Below, piece by piece: positions 34,698 through 43,539 of a DNA stretch of 64,000 bases (positions are counted from its first letter, which is position 1; every line of letters begins with the position of its first letter). This DNA is from Bacteroidia bacterium (GTDB taxonomy: Bacteria > Bacteroidota > Bacteroidia > Chitinophagales > Chitinophagaceae). Location of the stretch: positions 1,974,806 through 2,038,805 of the forward strand of contig JAUICZ010000001.1 of NCBI GenBank assembly GCA_030429205.1, given 5' to 3'. The notes beneath the pieces are model-generated. The model ran no database searches. It was not told where the DNA came from and saw nothing but the letters and a program-made list of their open reading frames with translations. Both the position numbers and the translations under genes were made by a program.

Positions 34698-36050
34698 GTG
34701 AAGAAATTATTTGACACGCTTAAAAACATTTGGAGTATAGAGGAACTCCGTAAGCGTATAGTATATACTATCATGCTGATCTTAGTATACAGGATTGGTA
34801 GTTACATAACATTACCTGGTATTGACCCTAATAGTTTAGCTCTGGGAGAACAAAAGGGACTGTTAGATCTATTTAATATGTTTGCCGGTGGTTCTTTTAG
34901 CCGTGCATCCATTTTTGCACTTGGTGTAATGCCATATATCTCTGCATCTATCTTCATGCAGTTGGCTGGTATTGTAATTCCTCAAATTTCTAAATTACAG
35001 AAAGAAGAGAGCGGACGTAGAAAAGTTAACCAGTATACAAGATATCTTACTGTTATAGTAACAGGTGCGCAGGCTAGTGCTTATGTAACATATTTAAACC
35101 AACAGAGTGCTGGTGCTATCATATTCCAGCCGTTCATGTTCTGGTTGTCGACTACAATCGTATTAACAGCGGGTACTTTATTTGTAATGTGGTTGGGTGA
35201 GAAGATTACCGACAGAGGTATAGGTAATGGTGTTTCTCTATTAATCATGGTTGGTATCTTTGCTCGTCTCCCATCGGCACTAATTCAAGAAGGTTCTGCT
35301 AAGATCGTAGGTCAAGGCGGTGGTGGAGGTATCTTCATCTTCTTGCTAGAGATGGTTATATTCATTGCAGTAATCATAGGTTTAATATTGTTGACTCAAG
35401 GTGTACGTAGAATACCATTGAATTACGCACGCCGTGTAATGGGTAATAACGCAGCACGTGAGATTGCTGGTGGTTCTCGTGACTTTATTCCGTTGAAAGT
35501 AAACTCAGCAGGTGTAATGCCAATCATATTTGCTCAGGCAATTATGTTTGTGCCGGCGTTATTCACAAACTTTAGCTTTGTTGAAAACAGTGAAACAGCA
35601 TCTAATTTCTTTAGACAGTTAGGGGATTATACTTCAGCTCCATACAACATATTATATGCTATTTTAGTTATCGCATTTACATATTTCTATACTGCGTTGA
35701 TCTTCAACCCAACAGAAATGGCTGATAACTTAAAACGTAATAATAGTTTTATCCCAGGAGTAAAACCTGGTGAGCCAACAGCAAACTATATTGCTACAAT
35801 CATGGACCGTATAACATTACCCGGTTCAGTATTCTTAGCACTGGCAGGTATATTACCTGGTGTAGCAGCTCTACTGGGTGTTACAAGTGGTTTTGCTTCA
35901 TTCTATGGTGGTACTTCAATGTTGATTGGTGTGGGTGTTATACTAGACACTTTACAGCAAATTGAAAGCCACTTATTGATGCGTAGATATGATGGTTTGA
36001 TGAAAACAGGTAGAGTATCTGGTCGTCAGGCTGCAGGTGCATCTGTATAA
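34698..36050 (+). CDS. secY: Protein translocase subunit SecY
   Basis: 450 residues from the GTG at 34698 (KKLFDTLKNIWSIEELRKRI); a longer frame from 34644 would add an unusual N-terminus. Ten membrane helices; typical motifs are FNMFAGGSFSRASIFALGVM (plug region), RRIPLNYARRV and LKRNNSFIPGVKPGEPTANY. Forms the SecYEG channel in the inner membrane. A near-match -7 element (TAACATTTG, one extra base) ends six bases before the GTG. Confidence 0.96.
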   Translation: MKKLFDTLKNIWSIEELRKRIVYTIMLILVYRIGSYITLPGIDPNSLALGEQKGLLDLFNMFAGGSFSRASIFALGVMPYISASIFMQLAGIVIPQISKLQKEESGRRKVNQYTRYLTVIVTGAQASAYVTYLNQQSAGAIIFQPFMFWLSTTIVLTAGTLFVMWLGEKITDRGIGNGVSLLIMVGIFARLPSALIQEGSAKIVGQGGGGGIFIFLLEMVIFIAVIIGLILLTQGVRRIPLNYARRVMGNNAAREIAGGSRDFIPLKVNSAGVMPIIFAQAIMFVPALFTNFSFVENSETASNFFRQLGDYTSAPYNILYAILVIAFTYFYTALIFNPTEMADNLKRNNSFIPGVKPGEPTANYIATIMDRITLPGSVFLALAGILPGVAALLGVTSGFASFYGGTSMLIGVGVILDTLQQIESHLLMRRYDGLMKTGRVSGRQAAGASV

Positions 36051-36059
36051 AATTCCAGT

Positions 36060-36893
36060 ATGATACATATCAGGAATAAAGAAGAAATTGAAATAATTAG
36101 AAATAATGCCTTAATGGTAACTGCCACCTTAACCGAGGTGGCAAAATTTTTAAAGCCGGGCATTACTACTAAATCTATTGATGAAATGGCAGAGACCTTC
36201 ATCAGAGATAATGGAGGTGTGCCTACTTTTAAAGGTTATGGTCCCAGAAATAATCCATTTCCCGCTTCTCTGTGTATATCAGTAAACGAAGCTATTGTTC
36301 ATGGTTTCCCATCAGACTATGTTTTAAAAGACGGAGATATTATTTCTGTTGATTGTGGTTTTTACAGAGACGGTTATCATGGTGATCATGCATATACTTT
36401 TGCAATAGGCAGTGTAAATCAGGAAACTCTTGATTTAATGCGAGTTACAAAGGAAGCATTAATGCTGGGTATAGAGCAGGCGAGGCATGGTAACAGAGTA
36501 GGAGATATAGCATATGCAATTGAAGAACATACGGCAATTAAACATGGTTATGGTGTTGTTAGAGAGCTTGTAGGTCATGGTGTAGGTAAAGACCTTCATG
36601 AAGACCCTCAAGTACCTAATTACGGTCGAAGAGGCTCAGGAAAGCGTTTGAAAGCAGGTATGGTACTGGCTATTGAACCTATGATCAACTTGGGTACAAG
36701 AGAAATTGCTACGCTAGATGACGGGTGGACGATACTTACCGCTGACGGTAAAAATTCTGTGCATTACGAGCATACTACCTTAGTTGGCAAGGAAAGGGGA
36801 GAAAACCTATCGGACTTTGCACTTATTGAAGACGCAGAAAGAAACAATAGTGAGCTAAACACAGGACACTTAAAAAAAGTAATTGTATCATAA
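36060..36893 (+). CDS. map: Methionine aminopeptidase, type I
   Basis: 277 residues. Metal ligands are in the expected order: Asp in ISVDCGFYRDGYHGDHAYT (two Asp), His in ELVGHGVGKDLHEDP, Glu in VLAIEPMINLG and Glu in VHYEHTTLVG. The protein removes the initiator Met from nascent chains. It extends about 20 residues beyond the usual end (RNNSELNTGHLKKVIVS). It follows secY by 9 bases and is the last gene of the operon; infA and rpmJ do not follow. Confidence 0.97.
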   Translation: MIHIRNKEEIEIIRNNALMVTATLTEVAKFLKPGITTKSIDEMAETFIRDNGGVPTFKGYGPRNNPFPASLCISVNEAIVHGFPSDYVLKDGDIISVDCGFYRDGYHGDHAYTFAIGSVNQETLDLMRVTKEALMLGIEQARHGNRVGDIAYAIEEHTAIKHGYGVVRELVGHGVGKDLHEDPQVPNYGRRGSGKRLKAGMVLAIEPMINLGTREIATLDDGWTILTADGKNSVHYEHTTLVGKERGENLSDFALIEDAERNNSELNTGHLKKVIVS

Positions 36894-36898
36894 ATGAA

Positions 36899-36927
36899 CC
36901 TCGCATATTGCGAGGTTTTTTATTTTT
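36899..36927 (+). terminator. Terminator of the S10-spc-secY-map operon
   Basis: CCTCGC (36899-36904) and GCGAGG (36910-36915) form a 6-bp GC-rich stem with a 5-base loop, followed by TTTTTTATTTTT. It lies just after the map stop codon. Confidence 0.8.
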
Positions 36928-36928
36928 G
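36921..36928 (+). promoter_or_regulatory. -7 promoter element of the DinB-like lipoprotein gene
   Basis: TATTTTTG matches TAnnTTTG and ends 22 bases before the ATG at 36951. It overlaps the T tail of the map terminator, and no good -33 element is seen, so it is tentative. Confidence 0.4.
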
Positions 36929-36950
36929 TGACTCATATATTCAATTTCAT

Positions 36951-37538
36951 ATGAATAAGATATCATTCATGTCTATGTGCCTGGTAGCGATATTGTTATT
37001 ATCGCAGTGCTGCACAGGAGAACAACATAACGCAGAACAACAACACAAAATCACTATCACTGATACAGGAAGAGCTATAGCAGAAGGGCATGTTAAGGTG
37101 TGGGATGAGTCTGTTAAGCAGGTAATTGAGTTAATTGAATATATGCCCGAAAGTAAATTAGATTTTCGTCCGCATGATAGCATGAGAACATTTGCAGAGC
37201 AAATAGTGCATATATCTATTTCTTCTGAATTGATAACCAATATGTTTTTAAAAGATGAGCCACGTCCGGATAATATGCCTGAAATAGATGCCAATAGTAT
37301 GGACAAAGATGAGTTGAAGGCTTTTGTAAACGAGAAATTGGGCAATGCTCGTAATACAATTGAATCTATGACGGATAAGCAGTTGCTGAGTGAAACAGTA
37401 ACCAGCCTAATGGGCAACAAAATGACACGCTTAGAGGGTATGCTATTTGCAACAGATCACTTAAGTAATCACAAAGCGAAAGCAAATTTATACATAAGGT
37501 TGGCAGGGCATACTCCCCCTCGTTATAGATACTATTAA
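36951..37538 (+). CDS. DinB-superfamily secreted protein or lipoprotein
   Basis: 195 residues from the ATG at 36951; the frame is open to 36894 but the extra residues precede the signal peptide. The N-terminus (MCLVAILLLSQCCTGEQ) is a signal sequence with a likely lipobox Cys. The rest is a DinB-like four-helix bundle with His ligands in EQIVHISIS and ATDHLSNHKA. DinB proteins are metal-dependent and mostly cytoplasmic, so an exported member is unusual. Function unknown. Confidence 0.8.
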   Translation: MNKISFMSMCLVAILLLSQCCTGEQHNAEQQHKITITDTGRAIAEGHVKVWDESVKQVIELIEYMPESKLDFRPHDSMRTFAEQIVHISISSELITNMFLKDEPRPDNMPEIDANSMDKDELKAFVNEKLGNARNTIESMTDKQLLSETVTSLMGNKMTRLEGMLFATDHLSNHKAKANLYIRLAGHTPPRYRYY

Positions 37539-37560
37539 AACAAGAAATCCTTTATAGACA

Positions 37561-37590
37561 TAGAAAAGCCGCCAATTGGCGGCTTTTCTA
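37561..37590. terminator. Perfect 30-bp palindrome, bidirectional terminator
   Basis: TAGAAAAGCCGCC-AATT-GGCGGCTTTTCTA is perfectly self-complementary (13-bp stem around AATT). It has TTTT inside the stem on either strand, so it can stop transcripts from the DinB-like gene and from the other side. Confidence 0.75.
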
Positions 37591-37878
37591 ATTAGTTTCC
37601 ACGATGACAGGTGAATGTCTTTATCACGCGGAATGGTTTTATAAGGATAGGACTGTAAAGATACCTGAACGCCAAATACAAAACAACGGGAAAAACACCC
37701 TTTTTTTAGATTAAAAGAATAAGGTTGATTGTAAGGAATTAACAACGATTTTTTTGAGAAAACTGTTGATAAGTAGGTGATAAATTAATTTATAAGTACT
37801 TGATTTCAATAGTGGTAATAACTGTCATAGTGTATTACAAATAATATGACAGAAAAAACAATCTTCTGTGACAAAAAC

Positions 37879-37911
37879 TTTGCAATTTTTTAACAGGAAT
37901 CTCTATCTTTG
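37879..37911 (+). promoter_or_regulatory. Promoter of the M43 protease gene
   Basis: TTTG (37879-37882), 21-base spacer, TATCTTTG (37904-37911): an excellent Bacteroidota promoter. The transcript would have a leader of about 35 bases before the ATG at 37952. Confidence 0.75.
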
Positions 37912-37951
37912 ATACCACTGTAATTTACATTAGTTTACAATAATTTATAAC

Positions 37952-40900
37952 ATGATAAGAAAAGTATTTTCGTTATTGTTTGTTGGGATGATGGCTTCTG
38001 GAGTGGCTATGGCACAAAGCAAAGTACAATTGCCTTGTACAACCACAGAAATGAACGATTCTTACAAGCAAACATTCCCTGAGATTCAGAAATATGAGGA
38101 TGAGCTTAGAACTTATATCCAGGAAGAAATGAAGAGCTTGAAGCTTGGTAACAGGGCTAGCGCAAAGGGTACATTTGGTCCGAATGATGTATTGCACGTA
38201 CCTGTTGTTGTACACGTAATACACGATTACACGACAGCTGATTACGTTTCTGACAATGACGTTTTTCAGTTGATAGACCAAATTAATGAAGTTTACATGA
38301 AGCGTAACGCTGATACTAGTGATGTTATCGCTCCATGGAAACCATATATAGGTAACCCGAATATTACTTTTCACTTAGCAACTAAAGATCCATATGGCAA
38401 CCCTACTACCGGTATTACTCGTCGCAGATCTTATTTGTCAAATGGTGGTGATGATCAGGCGAAGTTTGATCAGTGGGATCCTACATCATACTTGAATATC
38501 TGGATCATCAGAAGAATCGGTCGTGGTATTGATGTTGGTGTTGTTGCAGCATATGCTGTATTTCCTGCATCTGCTGCTGCCTTCCCTTATACAGATGGTA
38601 TTATTAGTAGTGCAAGTTCATTACTGAGTAATAAAACAATTCCGCACGAGATAGGTCACATCCTAAACTTGATACACACTTGGGGTAATGTAGCTGTTGC
38701 TGCATCTTGTACTGGTGATGATGAAGTAGATGATACTACTCCTACAACAGGACACTATGGTTCTAATCCAAGCTACGGTCAAACAGCAAACGGACGTTGT
38801 GATGCCTTATCTCTATACGATACATCTTGTACTAATGTAATTGCAACGCTATCTAAAATTCTTTTAGATACAAGCTTAGCACCAAAAGTAAATACTACAA
38901 ACGGTATTGGTTTTGATTATGAGCCATTGACTCGTTTGAAGGTAGAAGGCGTCAAAATATATCCTACATCAATTGGATCTGAGTTTGAGATAGCTAACTA
39001 TAACGGTAATACTAAAATTGGTGAGTATGTTACTCAGCGTAAAAATATTGGTATGGTTAGTCTAGGTAGCGACGTCGTTGTTTCAACTTCAGATACTTTA
39101 CCTATTGAAAAATCAGCAATTGTTTTTGATGCACAAAAATATATGTGGATCGACTCTTTCGATATTTATCCCAATACGATAGGTGATACATTCACTATAC
39201 AGTTATTTAGAGCGAATAATACAGTAGTTAAATCATACACAGGTGTAACTACTACTAATACAGGAAAACAAGTAGTACCATTTGCTGCTTTCTTTCCTGA
39301 TGCAACTGGTTACAGACTTCGCATTACTCGTAACCCTGGTTTGAAGTGTGATAGTATAAAATCAACACCTACTTTCCCGCGTCAACTTACTGGTGCAATG
39401 TCTTTTGTACAAGATCTTGATACGGCGAATGTCACTTCAGGTTACTTAGGACGTTATAACTTTTTCTATAATTGGAGTGTTAGATATGATGCCTTGACTA
39501 CAACAGATAGCTCAGAGCAACTAGTACCATTAGCATTTGATGTATTGCCAGGAACTACATATTCTCTTAAGTTAGATAAGAACCCTGGTGTTTGGGGAGA
39601 TTCTATTGGAGTTGCTCCGTATATCAAATCTAAAAAGTGTATCATAAACATCAGCAACGAGACTACAAATAATAGGTATAACCTTTTATATGAGTTGAAG
39701 ATCAGGCATGGGTATGTTAAGAATTGTATTGACTACCCTGATACTGCAAATACTCAAAACATAATGGACTATGCTGACTGCCCTAAAATGTTCACAAAAC
39801 TACAGGTAGAACGTATGCGTGCTACACTAGCTAGTGATATTGCAGGTAGAAACAACTGGGTGAATGATACTACACATGTAAGAACAGGTATCCTGACATC
39901 TTTAGGTGGTTCTTACGGTGTTAGAAACGATATGAAACCTGTTCCTGATTTTTCAGTAGAAGCTCAGGCTGGTCCAAACCGTTCAAGAACATACTTCCAG
40001 TGTGGTACAGAAACTTTCCGTTTCAAAAACAGAAGCTGGAGAGATACAATTGAATCATCTACATGGACATTCAGCAACGGTGCTGCTAATGCAACTGTAA
40101 ATGAAACAGCTTTACAGGTTATTACACCATCTTCCATTGTAAATAATACATTTAGCGAGTATGGATGGGTAGATGTTACGATCTCAGCAAGAGGTAATAA
40201 TACAGGAGACACTTCAGTAGTAATGGAAGATGTGGTTTATGCTGCAGATCCAAACTTTACCATCAATCCTCAAAATGGATATATGATGGACTTTAACGCT
40301 GCTGATACAGATCCTAAGAATGACTTGGGTAAATATCCAATGTTCAACTATTATAAGAATGACTTTAAATGGGAAGTTGTAAATAACGTAGGTCACTACG
40401 ATAACAGTTGTATCAGATTTACAGGTTACGATTCAAGAGTAGCTCCTGCTGCATATAATGGTACTCCTAAAGGAGACTTTGATGACTTCTTTACTCCTGC
40501 ATTTGACTTAAGCGGTATGAAGAACACGGATTGTCGTTTGAACTTCATGTCTGCTGGTGCATTTAGAGTAACTAATCCTAATCTAATGAGAGATACGCTA
40601 GAGATAGCATACTCAACAGATTGTGGTGGTACATGGACAACATTTGCTTGGTTAGATAAATCAAACTTAGGTAATAAGGGTACTGTAGTTGTACCATTCT
40701 CTCCACTATGGTTGGGAGACTGGAAGCTGAATAGTTTTGATGTACCTGCTGTTGCAAGAGATAGCAGAGTGTTCTTCAGATTCCGCTACAGACCATCTGC
40801 AGATGACATCAACTTCAGCGCGTCTAGAACTGAGCCTGGTACAGGTAACCACTTCTATTTAGATCGTTTGAATATTAGTTCTGATCCACTTGGAACAAAC

Positions 40901-41170
40901 ACGTTACTATCAGAGGGTAAAGACATTAGTCTTGCTCCAAACCCAACAAATGGTACCACTCAGTTAATCATCAGAACAGATGCTCGTGACGTAGCTAACA
41001 TTCAGGTTACTGATGTAACAGGTAAGGTAGTATACACTATACAGCACGAGTTGAATGGTGGAATCAATAACATCGAAATTCCTGCATCTGTTATTAAAGT
41101 AAAAGGTGTATATATGGTACACGTACTTGCAGGCGAACAAAAATTCACAGAGAAACTTGTTTCTTACTAA
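37952..41170 (+). CDS. Secreted M43 (pappalysin-like) zinc metalloprotease with T9SS sorting domain and large insertion
   Basis: 1072 residues. Signal peptide to about residue 22, pro-region, then a metzincin domain: zinc motif HEIGHILNLIH with His232, Glu233, His236 and His242, and Met-turn QNIMDY with Met605. Known M43 proteins have only some 50-60 residues between third His and Met; here there are 362. The extra part holds beta-rich modules including a repeat with NPGLKCDSI (about 463-471) and NPGVWGDSI (about 546-554). A PKD-like and a CUB/jelly-roll-like region follow, then a type A T9SS sorting domain (LAPNPTNGTTQLIIR... ending KLVSY). Secreted or surface-attached by the T9SS. Confidence 0.9.
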   Translation: MIRKVFSLLFVGMMASGVAMAQSKVQLPCTTTEMNDSYKQTFPEIQKYEDELRTYIQEEMKSLKLGNRASAKGTFGPNDVLHVPVVVHVIHDYTTADYVSDNDVFQLIDQINEVYMKRNADTSDVIAPWKPYIGNPNITFHLATKDPYGNPTTGITRRRSYLSNGGDDQAKFDQWDPTSYLNIWIIRRIGRGIDVGVVAAYAVFPASAAAFPYTDGIISSASSLLSNKTIPHEIGHILNLIHTWGNVAVAASCTGDDEVDDTTPTTGHYGSNPSYGQTANGRCDALSLYDTSCTNVIATLSKILLDTSLAPKVNTTNGIGFDYEPLTRLKVEGVKIYPTSIGSEFEIANYNGNTKIGEYVTQRKNIGMVSLGSDVVVSTSDTLPIEKSAIVFDAQKYMWIDSFDIYPNTIGDTFTIQLFRANNTVVKSYTGVTTTNTGKQVVPFAAFFPDATGYRLRITRNPGLKCDSIKSTPTFPRQLTGAMSFVQDLDTANVTSGYLGRYNFFYNWSVRYDALTTTDSSEQLVPLAFDVLPGTTYSLKLDKNPGVWGDSIGVAPYIKSKKCIINISNETTNNRYNLLYELKIRHGYVKNCIDYPDTANTQNIMDYADCPKMFTKLQVERMRATLASDIAGRNNWVNDTTHVRTGILTSLGGSYGVRNDMKPVPDFSVEAQAGPNRSRTYFQCGTETFRFKNRSWRDTIESSTWTFSNGAANATVNETALQVITPSSIVNNTFSEYGWVDVTISARGNNTGDTSVVMEDVVYAADPNFTINPQNGYMMDFNAADTDPKNDLGKYPMFNYYKNDFKWEVVNNVGHYDNSCIRFTGYDSRVAPAAYNGTPKGDFDDFFTPAFDLSGMKNTDCRLNFMSAGAFRVTNPNLMRDTLEIAYSTDCGGTWTTFAWLDKSNLGNKGTVVVPFSPLWLGDWKLNSFDVPAVARDSRVFFRFRYRPSADDINFSASRTEPGTGNHFYLDRLNISSDPLGTNTLLSEGKDISLAPNPTNGTTQLIIRTDARDVANIQVTDVTGKVVYTIQHELNGGINNIEIPASVIKVKGVYMVHVLAGEQKFTEKLVSY

Positions 41171-41191
41171 GATCTTAACAGGTTGTAATAC

Positions 41192-41226
41192 AAAGGCCCC
41201 AAGCATTATGTTTGGGGCCTTTGCTT
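41192..41226 (+). terminator. Terminator of the M43 protease gene
   Basis: AAAGGCCCCAA (41192-41202) pairs with TTGGGGCCTTT (41212-41222), an 11-bp stem with a 9-base loop, 21 bases after the stop codon. Confidence 0.85.
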
Positions 41227-41238
41227 TATGAGAATTTT

Positions 41239-41850
41239 TTAGTGCTCTATGGATTTGCCAAATTTCATTTCTCCGGCAGTTATAGCTATTGGCAGCCTGT
41301 TTTCTTTTGGAGGGATTGGGCAGGAGTAACCTTCTCCAAATGCACACCATGGGTTGTAAGATTTATTGAAGTCGAGTTCTATTTTTCCATCATGAATATC
41401 ATTTTTTGAAAGGTCGAGATATCGGCCCCCGCCATACGAAGTGAGGTGTGTAGTGGCATCTGTAAACGGCAGAAACAAATGGTCTTTATACTCCTCTTGA
41501 GCTATTAGCTTCAAGCTTTGAAAAACCTGTAAGGTTACGGGTGTGTCGTTTATAGAAAAGCTTAATAAGCCATATTGACGATATTTTTTCGTAGCACCAT
41601 TTGCTGTTGGTATGTCAAAAGGTGTTGCATCTGGTGTAAACTCAAGGTTGGCTATTACTTTATAGCTTTTGTTAATTGGGTAAAACTGTATGTCAGCGGT
41701 ATCTTCTGCCTCCAAAGGGGCTCTCTCGTCAAATAAAAAGCCTTTTTTGTACTCTGTCCGGTATTGTTCAATACTTTGTTCGTACGTCAATTTTCCCGCG
41801 CAAGAAGAGGCTAAGAGTGCTAATGCTACATATGATAGTTGAATCTTCAT
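41239..41850 (-). CDS. DUF1684 lipoprotein
   Basis: 203 residues from the ATG at 41850; the longer frame precedes the signal peptide. Lipobox LLASSC, then the DUF1684 pattern: QYRTEYKKGFLFDERAPLEA, the FYPINKSYKVIANLEF strands, TTHLTSYGGGRYLDL and the signature YNPWCAFGEGYSCPIPPKEN. Function unknown; the family has conserved Cys and Asn/Pro residues that suggest an enzyme or binding fold. It is separated from the upstream lysS by a terminator. Confidence 0.88.
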   Translation of the reverse strand: MKIQLSYVALALLASSCAGKLTYEQSIEQYRTEYKKGFLFDERAPLEAEDTADIQFYPINKSYKVIANLEFTPDATPFDIPTANGATKKYRQYGLLSFSINDTPVTLQVFQSLKLIAQEEYKDHLFLPFTDATTHLTSYGGGRYLDLSKNDIHDGKIELDFNKSYNPWCAFGEGYSCPIPPKENRLPIAITAGEMKFGKSIEH

Positions 41851-41862
41851 GTTACCAAAAAT

Positions 41863-41892
41863 AAAAAAGGCTTGTAAATACATACAAGCCTT
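41863..41892 (-). terminator. Terminator of lysS
   Basis: AAGGCTTGTA (41867-41876) and TACAAGCCTT (41883-41892) form a 10-bp stem with a 6-base loop; on the minus strand it is followed by a T6 run (41863-41868). Confidence 0.85.
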
Positions 41893-41913
41893 ATAGTGTT
41901 AAAGTTGTTGAGC

Positions 41914-43461
41914 TTATTCCTCAGATTCTTTTGTTTCAGTTTTGGTCGATTTTTCAGGGCGCATTTGCGGAAACAATAAAACGTCTTGTATTGAAGAGTG
42001 GCCTGTTAGTAACATAGCCAGCCTGTCAATACCAAACCCGATGCCCGATGTTGGCGGCATACCGTATTCCAGAGCTCTTAGAAAATCATGATCAATATAC
42101 ATAGCTTCGTTATCACCACGTTCCATAAGTTGTAGTTGGTCTTCAAAGCGCTCCTTTTGATCTATCGGATCATTCAGCTCACTATATGCATTAGCAATCT
42201 CCTTACCGTTCACTATCAGCTCAAAGCGCTCAACCAAGCCATCTTTACTTCTGTGCTTTTTGGTAAGCGGGCTCATCTCAATAGGGTAGTCTGTAATAAA
42301 AGTAGGTTGTACATAATGATGTTCGCACATTTCGCCGAAAAGTTCATCTATTAGTTTGCCTCGTCCCATTGTCTTATCAATCTCCACATTGAACTTCTTA
42401 CATACTTCACGAAGTTGATCTTCATCCATTGTGCTTACGTCCACGCCTGTATGCTCTTCAATAGCTTCGTATATACTGATGCGCTTATACGGTGCCTGGA
42501 AGTTAATTTCAACGCCGTTTACATTTACTTTAGAGTCGGCATTGGTAGCAATTGCCGTTTCCTGTAATAGTTGTTCCGTAATGTCCATCATCCAGTAATA
42601 GTCCTTATAAGCGGTATAAAACTCAAGAACGGTAAACTCGGGGTTGTGTGTTCTGTCCATTCCTTCGTTGCGGAAGTTGCGGCTAAACTCATATACCCAG
42701 TCGAACCCACCGACTATTAGTCTTTTCAGATATAACTCATTTGCGATACGCAGATATAGTGGCATATCCAACGCATTGTGATGAGTTGTAAAAGGTCGTG
42801 CTGCCGCACCACCGGGTATGCTTTGCAATACAGGTGTATCTACTTCTAATGCGCCACGATCGTTTAAAAACTTGCGGATCGCATTTTTCATTTTGGTGAT
42901 CTTCTTGAATGTTTCCCTTACATCAGGGTTCACAATAAGATCAGCATAGCGCTGGCGGTATTTAAACTCTAAGTCTGTTACAGCATCATGCACGTTGCCT
43001 TGTTCGTCAACCTTTACTATAGGTAGCGGACGTAAAGACTTAGATAGTAGTGTAAATTCTTCTACGCGTAAAGAGGTCTCTCCTGTTTTGGTAGTGAAGA
43101 TGTAACCTTTTACTCCTATTATATCACCTATATCCAACAGCTTTTTCCAAACTGTGTTATACATTGTTTTGTCCTCGTCAGGGCAAATGTCATCTCTGCG
43201 GATGTATAGCTGTAGCTTGTCTGTACTGTCTTGTATTACAGCAAAGTTTGCTTTACCCATATCGCGCACACTCATGATACGGCCTGCAATAGAAACTTCT
43301 TTAAAATCGTCTCCGTTCTCTCCGTTGTACTTGCTCTTTATTTCTTTTGCAGTATGCGTTATATGATACAGTGGTGCCGGATATGGATCTATACCCAGTT
43401 TATGTAATTCAGCTAGCTTTTCACGTCTGATTACTTCCTGTTCGCTTAGTGTTCCTTGCAT
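41914..43461 (-). CDS. lysS: Lysyl-tRNA synthetase, class II
   Basis: 515 residues. N-terminal OB-fold anticodon-binding domain (IAGRIMSVRDMGKANFAVIQ), then the class II core: motif 1 region, motif 2 FRNEGMDRTHNPEFTVLEF and motif 3 GIGFGIDRLAMLLTGHSSIQ. Attaches Lys to tRNA-Lys. Full length. A -7 element 39 bases upstream and a terminator after it make it a single-gene transcript. Confidence 0.98.
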   Translation of the reverse strand: MQGTLSEQEVIRREKLAELHKLGIDPYPAPLYHITHTAKEIKSKYNGENGDDFKEVSIAGRIMSVRDMGKANFAVIQDSTDKLQLYIRRDDICPDEDKTMYNTVWKKLLDIGDIIGVKGYIFTTKTGETSLRVEEFTLLSKSLRPLPIVKVDEQGNVHDAVTDLEFKYRQRYADLIVNPDVRETFKKITKMKNAIRKFLNDRGALEVDTPVLQSIPGGAAARPFTTHHNALDMPLYLRIANELYLKRLIVGGFDWVYEFSRNFRNEGMDRTHNPEFTVLEFYTAYKDYYWMMDITEQLLQETAIATNADSKVNVNGVEINFQAPYKRISIYEAIEEHTGVDVSTMDEDQLREVCKKFNVEIDKTMGRGKLIDELFGEMCEHHYVQPTFITDYPIEMSPLTKKHRSKDGLVERFELIVNGKEIANAYSELNDPIDQKERFEDQLQLMERGDNEAMYIDHDFLRALEYGMPPTSGIGFGIDRLAMLLTGHSSIQDVLLFPQMRPEKSTKTETKESEE

Positions 43462-43500
43462 GAAATGTTATTAATATGTGTCTACCTAAAAAATAGTCTG

Positions 43501-43508
43501 CAAAAATA
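43501..43508 (-). promoter_or_regulatory. -7 promoter element of lysS
   Basis: CAAAAATA on the plus strand is TATTTTTG on the minus strand, ending 39 bases before the lysS ATG. Confidence 0.5.
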
Positions 43509-43539
43509 ATAAGATATAAGTCAACTGCCTAAATGAATA

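Larger units (their letters stand above)
37539..37951. other. 413-bp non-coding region, possible small RNA
   Basis: No supported gene. It contains the 30-bp palindrome at 37561-37590, about 100 bases of higher complexity (37600-37690) and then an AT-rich stretch leading to the promoter at 37879-37911. On the minus strand, the palindrome would be the terminator of a transcript of about 100-130 bases starting near 37690. A short frame on the minus strand (37488-37745) spans it but looks unlike protein. Confidence 0.4.

Noticed and set aside
37686-37707. GGG-AAAAACA-CCC followed by seven T as a terminator
   Set aside because: Only a 3-bp stem; too weak to call.
37488-37745. 85-codon open frame on the minus strand across the non-coding region
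   Set aside because: Low-complexity hydrophobic/aromatic mix, runs through the palindrome and opposite the DinB-like gene, no domain, no start context.
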